From assembly GCA_965371225.1 (NCBI GenBank), contig CBDUXP010000075.1, positions 1 to 17,931 on the forward strand: DNA of 17,931 nucleotides, read 5' to 3'. The position numbers and the translations under genes were made by a program. Below are positions 14,201 to 17,931 of this stretch, one piece after another; position 1 is the stretch's first letter, and each line of letters begins with the position of its first letter. The notes under the pieces are model-generated. The model was given only the letters and a program-made list of their open reading frames with translations, was not told where the DNA came from and ran no database searches. Source of the DNA: CBDUXP01 sp965371225 [NCBI: uncultured bacterium]. GTDB taxonomy: Bacteria > Abyssobacteria > SURF-5 > CBDUXP01.

Positions 14201-17200
14201 ATCAGCGGGAAGACCGTCGGCGACTACTACTACCGCGTCCGCGCGGTCAATACGGGGGGGACGAGCGCCTATACCGCGGGCGCAAACCCGTGCTCGGTTA
14301 CGCTCCCACCGCCACCGTCGCTGACCCCGAACGCGCCGAGTCCCGGCGCGGTCGGGACGCCCGTCGTGTGGACCGCCGCGGGTGGGTTCGGTGCGGGACC
14401 ATTCGAGTATCGTTTTTCGTGGCAGACCACGGGCGGGGTGTGGTTGATGGTCCAGAACTTCGGCGTGGGTACTACGTGGACTTGGACCCCGAGTGCCGGC
14501 GACGTGGGCACGCATGCGTTCAAGATCGAAGTGCGGTTGGTCGGCTCCGCCACGGCCGCCGTTGGGCCGACCGTGAGTTACGACATCGTTGGTTCGGCGG
14601 CGCAATCACGCTGCCGCGCCCTGGAGCGCGCCAGCGTGGCGTCCGACGGCACCCAGGCGAACAAGGACACCTTTAGCGCAGGCATCAGTGCCGATGGCCG
14701 CTTCGTGGCGTTTGATTCGTGGGCGACCAATCTCGTGCCGGGCGACACCAACGCGAGGTGGGACGTCTTTGTGTTTGACCGGGAGACCGGCATCACCGAG
14801 CGCGTGAGCGTGACCTCCGCCGGTACCGAATCAGACCTGGGCGGCTTCTACCCGGTGATTAGCGGGGATGGCCGGTTCGTCGCCTTCGATTCCTTCTCGA
14901 CCGACCTCGTCCCGGGGGACACCAACGGCGTGCGGGACGGATTCATCCACGACCGCCAAACCGGGACCACCGAGCGGATCACCGTGGCGACCGACGGGAC
15001 AGAAGGGGACGCCTACAGTTACGTGTATTCCATCAGCCTGGACGGCCGGTTCGTCTCCTTCGCCTCGTGGGCGACCAATCTCGTCCCCGGCGACACTAAT
15101 GGGACCGGCGACGTGTTTGTGCGCGACCGCCTCATGGGGACCACCGAGCGTATCAGCGTCGTCTCCGACGGGACGGAAGCCAACGGCTGGAGCGATATCT
15201 CCTCCATAAGCGCGGATGGCCGGTATGTGGCGTTTGATTCCATCGCCGACAATCTCGTCCCCGGCGACACGAACGGCCTCTGGGATGCGTTCGTCCACGA
15301 CCGCCGCACCGGAATGACGGAACGCATCAGCGTCGCCTCCGACGGGACCGAGGGCATTTACAACAGCGGCTGGCCCACCATGAGCGTGGACGGCCGATTC
15401 GTGGCCTTCGATTCCGCCGCTGACAACCTCGTCCCCGACGACTCGAACAACCAGTGGGACGTGTTCGTCCACGACCGCCAAACGGGGACCACCGAGCGCG
15501 TCACCGTGGCGTCTGACGGCACTCAGGGGACAAGTGTGAGCTATGGCATCTCCATCAGTGGGGACGGGCGTTTTGCGGCCTTCCAGTCCCTGGCCACCAA
15601 CCTGGTGCCCGGCGACACAAACTTCGCGTGGGACGTGTTTGTGCACGATCGCGCCACGGGCGAGACCGTCCGCGTCAGCGTCGCGCCCGATGGGACGCAG
15701 GGGGATTGGGATACGTCCGCTTTCGTCCAGACGGACAACCTGCTCAGCGATGACGGCCTCGTGCTGGCGCTCCAGACCAGCGCGACGAACCTCCTGCCGG
15801 GGGATGGGAACGGCGCGAACGATACGTTGGTCTTCGGCAACTGCCTGGCGACAGACTGTGGCCTGACGGTGGTCGCCCCGCGCGCCGGGGACACGTGGGC
15901 GCGCGGCGACGAGGTGACGGTCTTCTGGACCGGCGCCGTCCCCTCAGGCACCGACGTACAAGTGGATCTCTACCGGGGGGGCGCCCAGGTAGCCACGATT
16001 GCCGGACCCATGTCGAACGTCGGATTTGCGACATGGACGGTGCCCGCGGGTCTGACGGCCACGGCCAATTACTCGGTGAAGGTGAAGACGGTGGACGACG
16101 CCTGCATCGTTTCGTCAGCCGGCGCCCTGACCATTGTGGATCCGGCCACCGGCGTGACGCTGACGCCTGACTTGGCCAGCCCACAGGAGATGGACACGAC
16201 CGTGACGTTCACCGCCGCGGGCCAAGGTGGCAGTGGCAGTTACGAGTACGAATTCTCATTGCAGGGCCCGGGCACGGGCGGCGCCATGATCGTGCAGCGG
16301 CCGTATGCCACAAGCCCCACCTGGGCGTGGACCCCGGGTGTCGCTGATGTGGGCGCGAACACCGTGCGCGTGCGCGTGCACAACCTCGGCTCCAGCGCCA
16401 TAGAACACGCGTCCACCGCACTCGCCTACACGATCGACTATCCACCCCCACCGGGTCCCCCCGGAAGCGTGACCGTGCCGCTGACTGACGACGATGGCAC
16501 GTTCACCATCACGTGGACCGCCGGGACCGGCGTCATCACCGGGTACGAGTTGCAGGAAGCGACGGATCCGGGCTTCGCGGGCGCAGCGACCGTGTACGCC
16601 GGCGCGACCATGAGCGTCACGCTGATGGGTCGAGCCGACGGCACGTACTATTACCGTGCGCGCGCCACCAACGCAGGGGGCGGCGGCACCTATACTGCCG
16701 GCGCCAACGGCTGCACCGTCACCCTACCCCCGCCCCCATCGGCGCCCGGCAGCGTCTCGGTCCCACTCACGGACGCGGACGGAGGGTTTACCGTTGCGTG
16801 GACGCCGGCCACCGGTCTGGTCGACACATACGAGGTGCAGGAATCCACGGACCCAGGATTCGCGGGAGCGACGACCGTGTACACCGGCGCGACCTTGAGC
16901 GCCACGATTTCCGGCAAGGCGGACGGAACCTATTACTACCGCGTCCGTGCGCGCAACGTGGGCGGCGCCGGCCCGTACACCGCCGCCCCCAATGCGTGCA
17001 CCGTCACGCTGGTGGTGCAGTGGGTGACCCTCACGCCGGACGCGCCGTCGCCGGGCGTGGTCGGAGTACCGGTCGTGTGGACGGCCGAGGGCGGCCCCGG
17101 TACAGGACCGCACCTGTATCGCTTCCTTGTCAAAACTGTCGGAGGCCTCTGGACGATCGCGCAGAACTACGACAGCAGCCCCACGTGGACGTGGACCCCG

Positions 17201-17931
17201 ACGGCGGGCGACTACACGGTTTCGGTGAACGCCCGCGAGGTGGCCGGGTTCGACATCCAAGCACCTTCGTCTATCCCGTACACGATCACCGAACCACTGG
17301 TTCCGTTCTCGTTGACGCCGAGCGTGCCCAGTCCGGGGGTGGTGGGGACCGCCGTGACGTTCGTGGCGGCGGGCGGCCCGAGTGCGGGGCCGTTCCAGTA
17401 CAGCTTCTGGCTGACGGGCCCGAGCACGGGGCAGGCGTGGAAACTGGTCCAGAACTACAGCACGAACCCGTGGGTCTGGACGCTCCCCGCCAGTGCCGTG
17501 GGCACCTCCACCATCCGCTGCGCGATCAAGGACCTGAGCACCGGCGCCACCAGTTCGGCCCCCGACCAGGTCTATGCCGTCGTCCCCCCGCCCGCACCGG
17601 GGGCGCCGGGCAGCCTGGCCGGGCCGGCGACGGATGAGGACGGCACCTATACGCTCACGTGGACCGCCGGGAGCGGGACGATCGACGCGTACGACCTGCA
17701 AGAGGCCACGCAGGCGGACTTCAGCGACGCGGGCACGGTGGCCACGCCGGCGGGGCTCACGTATACGCGGACCGGGCAGAGCACCGGGACGTACCACTAC
17801 CGGGTGCGCGCGTGCAACACGGGCGGGTGTAGCGCCTACACCGCGGGCGGCAACAGTGTGGTGGTCACCATCCCGGCGTTCTCGTTGACGCCGAGCGTGC
17901 CCAGTCCGGGGGTGGTGGGGACCGCCGTGAC
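11276..17931 (+). CDS. Giant secreted subtilisin-like (S8, KP-43 type) protease with repeat mosaic, 3' end outside window
   Basis: One frame stays open from ATG 11276 to the window end (at least 2218 codons). An in-frame TGA at 11267-11269 fixes the upstream limit. Residues 1-50 are a signal peptide with a long n-region, core WFVLLCALCISLGM and cleavage near PAAAQ. A prodomain runs to about 265. The S8 catalytic domain (about 265-595) has D293 (LVRDQSF), H319 (HHTHVTGTVAG), oxyanion N421 (SAGND) and S517 (GTSMSSPAVTG). A jelly-roll (601-715) with LKVTLVWTDPPG and NDLDLTV is typical of KP-43-like proteases. Then come beta-sandwich modules, fibronectin-III-like modules, a seven-bladed propeller, a Kre9/KNH-like domain (nt 15863-16138; GDTWARGDEVTVFWT) and more modules. 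It probably acts outside the cell on proteins or surfaces. C-terminal anchoring or sorting signals would lie beyond the window. Confidence 0.93.
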   Translation, partial: MPLKSRRPATPQVAATASAPPHRQPGRVHLGWFVLLCALCISLGMPAAAQMRATQSSSRETLFDRSAHRDFLNSLDDESRERAVVLKARVVVPGGGELASDSDAPQHLYVQTTRVLSVDDRAHLLTLGVEVRNYLANSTYVMDCGPGAVSLLLADPLVAGLASIQPEDKVTAALGYRATGRVPAGMAPLADAPVPYRVLLYEGVPLQEVRDALTALGIAFTEVEHGQRMAVEASLTPDQAMSLATLDTVAALDRASPPRAVQNSNAQAYTTSDQAQSGPYNLTGAGVTVLVRDQSFPAHTDYNSRTTIIDTAGKGVGSHHTHVTGTVAGDGSGSALAEGMAPAATIVTHEFNGNDTTEIGGAFIDYGAQLSNHSYGIPSGWQGSAFYMYSGYEFGNYNAMSNEWDALIYDNDLIICKSAGNDRNDMAASGSHTHVPGGGTWNDTHPNDGPYNCINEAALSKNVITVGAVDHDDSMSSFSSFGPPEDGRVKPDVVSDGVSLYSTYPGNSYQGGWSGTSMSSPAVTGSLVLFTERYKALNGGTPPTAAMAKACLLHGARDLTPAEDIGTYAGFYRVGPDYATGFGAVDIVNSIDAIDNMSTGDVSQGEVDIYMVTIASPATPLKVTLVWTDPPGSTIAATAIINDLDLTVTRPDASVAYPWVLDPLSPGNAATTGVNLVDTTEQVVDTAPPVGTYTIRVTGTSVPTGPQAYALVITGTLFIPPATGVTLTPDVVSPQEMGTPVTFTAAGQGGSGTYEYEFALQGPATGGVMTVQQAYSTMATWTWDTSRIVGDHTVQVNVRSAGTASLVDATTAVNYSIVSEPLTLTPSRPSPGIVGFPTVWTAAGGPGAGPFEYRFWKQAPASAFVMVQDFGVGSTWTWTPILADLGIHSLKVDARTVGSATVTTGPTQNYTIETPPTPPGPPAGVTVPATDIDGAYTIIWTAGTGPIDTYELQEATDAAFSDAATVYTGATLSAAISGKTVGDYYYRVRAVNTGGTSAYTAGANPCSVTLPPPPSLTPNAPSPGAVGTPVVWTAAGGFGAGPFEYRFSWQTTGGVWLMVQNFGVGTTWTWTPSAGDVGTHAFKIEVRLVGSATAAVGPTVSYDIVGSAAQSRCRALERASVASDGTQANKDTFSAGISADGRFVAFDSWATNLVPGDTNARWDVFVFDRETGITERVSVTSAGTESDLGGFYPVISGDGRFVAFDSFSTDLVPGDTNGVRDGFIHDRQTGTTERITVATDGTEGDAYSYVYSISLDGRFVSFASWATNLVPGDTNGTGDVFVRDRLMGTTERISVVSDGTEANGWSDISSISADGRYVAFDSIADNLVPGDTNGLWDAFVHDRRTGMTERISVASDGTEGIYNSGWPTMSVDGRFVAFDSAADNLVPDDSNNQWDVFVHDRQTGTTERVTVASDGTQGTSVSYGISISGDGRFAAFQSLATNLVPGDTNFAWDVFVHDRATGETVRVSVAPDGTQGDWDTSAFVQTDNLLSDDGLVLALQTSATNLLPGDGNGANDTLVFGNCLATDCGLTVVAPRAGDTWARGDEVTVFWTGAVPSGTDVQVDLYRGGAQVATIAGPMSNVGFATWTVPAGLTATANYSVKVKTVDDACIVSSAGALTIVDPATGVTLTPDLASPQEMDTTVTFTAAGQGGSGSYEYEFSLQGPGTGGAMIVQRPYATSPTWAWTPGVADVGANTVRVRVHNLGSSAIEHASTALAYTIDYPPPPGPPGSVTVPLTDDDGTFTITWTAGTGVITGYELQEATDPGFAGAATVYAGATMSVTLMGRADGTYYYRARATNAGGGGTYTAGANGCTVTLPPPPSAPGSVSVPLTDADGGFTVAWTPATGLVDTYEVQESTDPGFAGATTVYTGATLSATISGKADGTYYYRVRARNVGGAGPYTAAPNACTVTLVVQWVTLTPDAPSPGVVGVPVVWTAEGGPGTGPHLYRFLVKTVGGLWTIAQNYDSSPTWTWTPTAGDYTVSVNAREVAGFDIQAPSSIPYTITEPLVPFSLTPSVPSPGVVGTAVTFVAAGGPSAGPFQYSFWLTGPSTGQAWKLVQNYSTNPWVWTLPASAVGTSTIRCAIKDLSTGATSSAPDQVYAVVPPPAPGAPGSLAGPATDEDGTYTLTWTAGSGTIDAYDLQEATQADFSDAGTVATPAGLTYTRTGQSTGTYHYRVRACNTGGCSAYTAGGNSVVVTIPAFSLTPSVPSPGVVGTAV
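13442..14590 (+). repeat. First block of protease modules: A1-A2-FN3-A3
   Basis: Within the protease, two module types of roughly 90-100 residues alternate. Type A has LTP...SP, then VTFTAAG or VWTAAG, then GPFEYRF, then TWTWTP, and ends in Y-x-I. Copies are A1 13442-13729, A2 13736-14014 and A3 14318-14590. The other type (14015-14305) is fibronectin-III-like: PPGPPAGVTVP, TYELQEATD, DYYYRVRAVNTGG. Both are probably beta-sandwich spacers or ligand-binding stalks. I cannot name a Pfam family for type A with certainty. Confidence 0.75.
14612..15859 (+). repeat. Seven-bladed beta-propeller repeat with DxNxxxD loops
   Basis: Seven copies of a unit with (S/T)DGT, then SxDGRFVAF, then ATNLVPGDTN, then DVFVHDRxTG, then TERVSV. 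The Asp of the GDTN motif (first base of its codon) occurs at 14744, 14918, 15092, 15266, 15440, 15614 and 15803. The spacing is 174 bp (58 residues) five times, then 189 bp. Every copy keeps a D-x-N-x-x-x-D loop, as in calcium-binding loops. The unit resembles TolB/PD40-type propeller blades. Seven blades would form a closed propeller. A Cys (C1113) at the start and two Cys near the end might clamp it. Confidence 0.85.
17304..17358 (+). repeat. Direct repeat, copy 1 (55 bp)
   Basis: Identical at every base to 17877-17931, 573 bp (191 codons) downstream. It encodes FSLTPSVPSPGVVGTAV at the start of module A6. The period corresponds to one A plus one FN3 module. Confidence 0.95.
17877..17931 (+). 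repeat. Direct repeat, copy 2 (55 bp, reaches the window end)
   Basis: Identical to 17304-17358 up to the last base of the window, so the true repeat may be longer. It begins module A7 and suggests that the A6-FN3 unit has been recently duplicated in tandem. Confidence 0.95.

Larger units (their letters stand above)
16139..17931 (+). repeat. Second block of protease modules: A4-FN3-FN3-A5-A6-FN3-A7
   Basis: After the Kre9-like domain the modules resume: A4 16139-16441, FN3 16442-16726 and 16727-17011, A5 17012-17293, A6 17294-17584, FN3 17585-17872, and the start of A7 from 17873. The two adjacent FN3 modules are spaced exactly 285 bp (95 residues) apart at their CTVTL ends. A4 is much closer to A1 (ATGVTLTPD...SPQEM, AAGQGGSG, YEYEF) than to its neighbours, showing that segments have been copied across the propeller. 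Confidence 0.75.

Noticed and set aside
14831-15646. 271-codon minus-strand frame with internal repeats
   Set aside because: Its repeats are the mirror of the propeller repeats on the plus strand; it has no independent evidence of coding.
14744-15803. Regular 174-bp repeats considered as CRISPR or satellite DNA
   Set aside because: Repeats are protein-coding, conserved mainly at the amino-acid level, contiguous without spacers, and in frame with the protease.
16724-17797. 357-codon minus-strand frame and the overlapping 16513-17637 plus frame
   Set aside because: Both are out-of-phase shadows of the repeat modules in the giant protease frame.

Overview
The window is GC-rich bacterial chromosomal DNA with densely packed genes, no RNA genes and no recognisable IS element. 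Lineage cannot be fixed from this sequence. The high GC, the exporter-type ABC transporter, the sulfated or methylated glycan genes and the very large secreted repeat protein fit a free-living Gram-negative bacterium (Pseudomonadota or another environmental phylum), but this is inference.

Region 1 (1-6118) looks like a surface-glycan locus. It holds the 3' end of an ABC exporter ATPase, a convergent FkbM-type methyltransferase on the minus strand, and a plus-strand operon. The operon encodes a glycosyltransferase-like protein, a PAPS-type sulfotransferase, a SAM methyltransferase and a membrane-anchored SGNH/GDSL hydrolase. Together they suggest assembly, decoration (methyl, sulfate, possibly acyl) and export of a polysaccharide or glycolipid.

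Region 2 (6119-8322) is a small regulated redox cassette. A TetR regulator has a consensus-like promoter overlapped by a perfect 13-bp palindrome, and its start codon falls at the predicted transcription start (leaderless). Behind it are a PF10118-type 'metal-dependent hydrolase' with a complete ferritin-like diiron ligand pattern and, coupled by ATGA, a four-helix membrane protein resembling styrene-oxide isomerase (SOI). The SOI-like protein keeps the position of the heme-ligand His but seems to lack the SOI catalytic Tyr and Asp. A diiron oxygenase paired with a heme membrane isomerase is the most interesting possible undescribed system here.

Region 3 (8342-11112, minus strand) carries a GPH-family (MelB-like) MFS symporter, a 5'-truncated remnant of a carboxymuconolactone decarboxylase/AhpD-like gene and a pyridoxamine-phosphate-oxidase-like flavoprotein. 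A small hypothetical ORF overlaps the symporter start.

Region 4 (11276 to the window end) is one uninterrupted plus-strand reading frame of at least 2218 codons that runs off the window. It encodes a secreted KP-43-like subtilisin protease (signal peptide, prodomain, S8 catalytic domain, jelly-roll). The protease is fused to a long mosaic of beta-sandwich modules, fibronectin-III-like modules, a Kre9/KNH-like domain and a seven-bladed beta-propeller with a DxNxxxD loop in every blade. Six propeller spacings were measured: five are exactly 174 bp and the last is 189 bp. A 55-bp identical direct repeat at 573-bp spacing at the window edge suggests continuing internal duplication.
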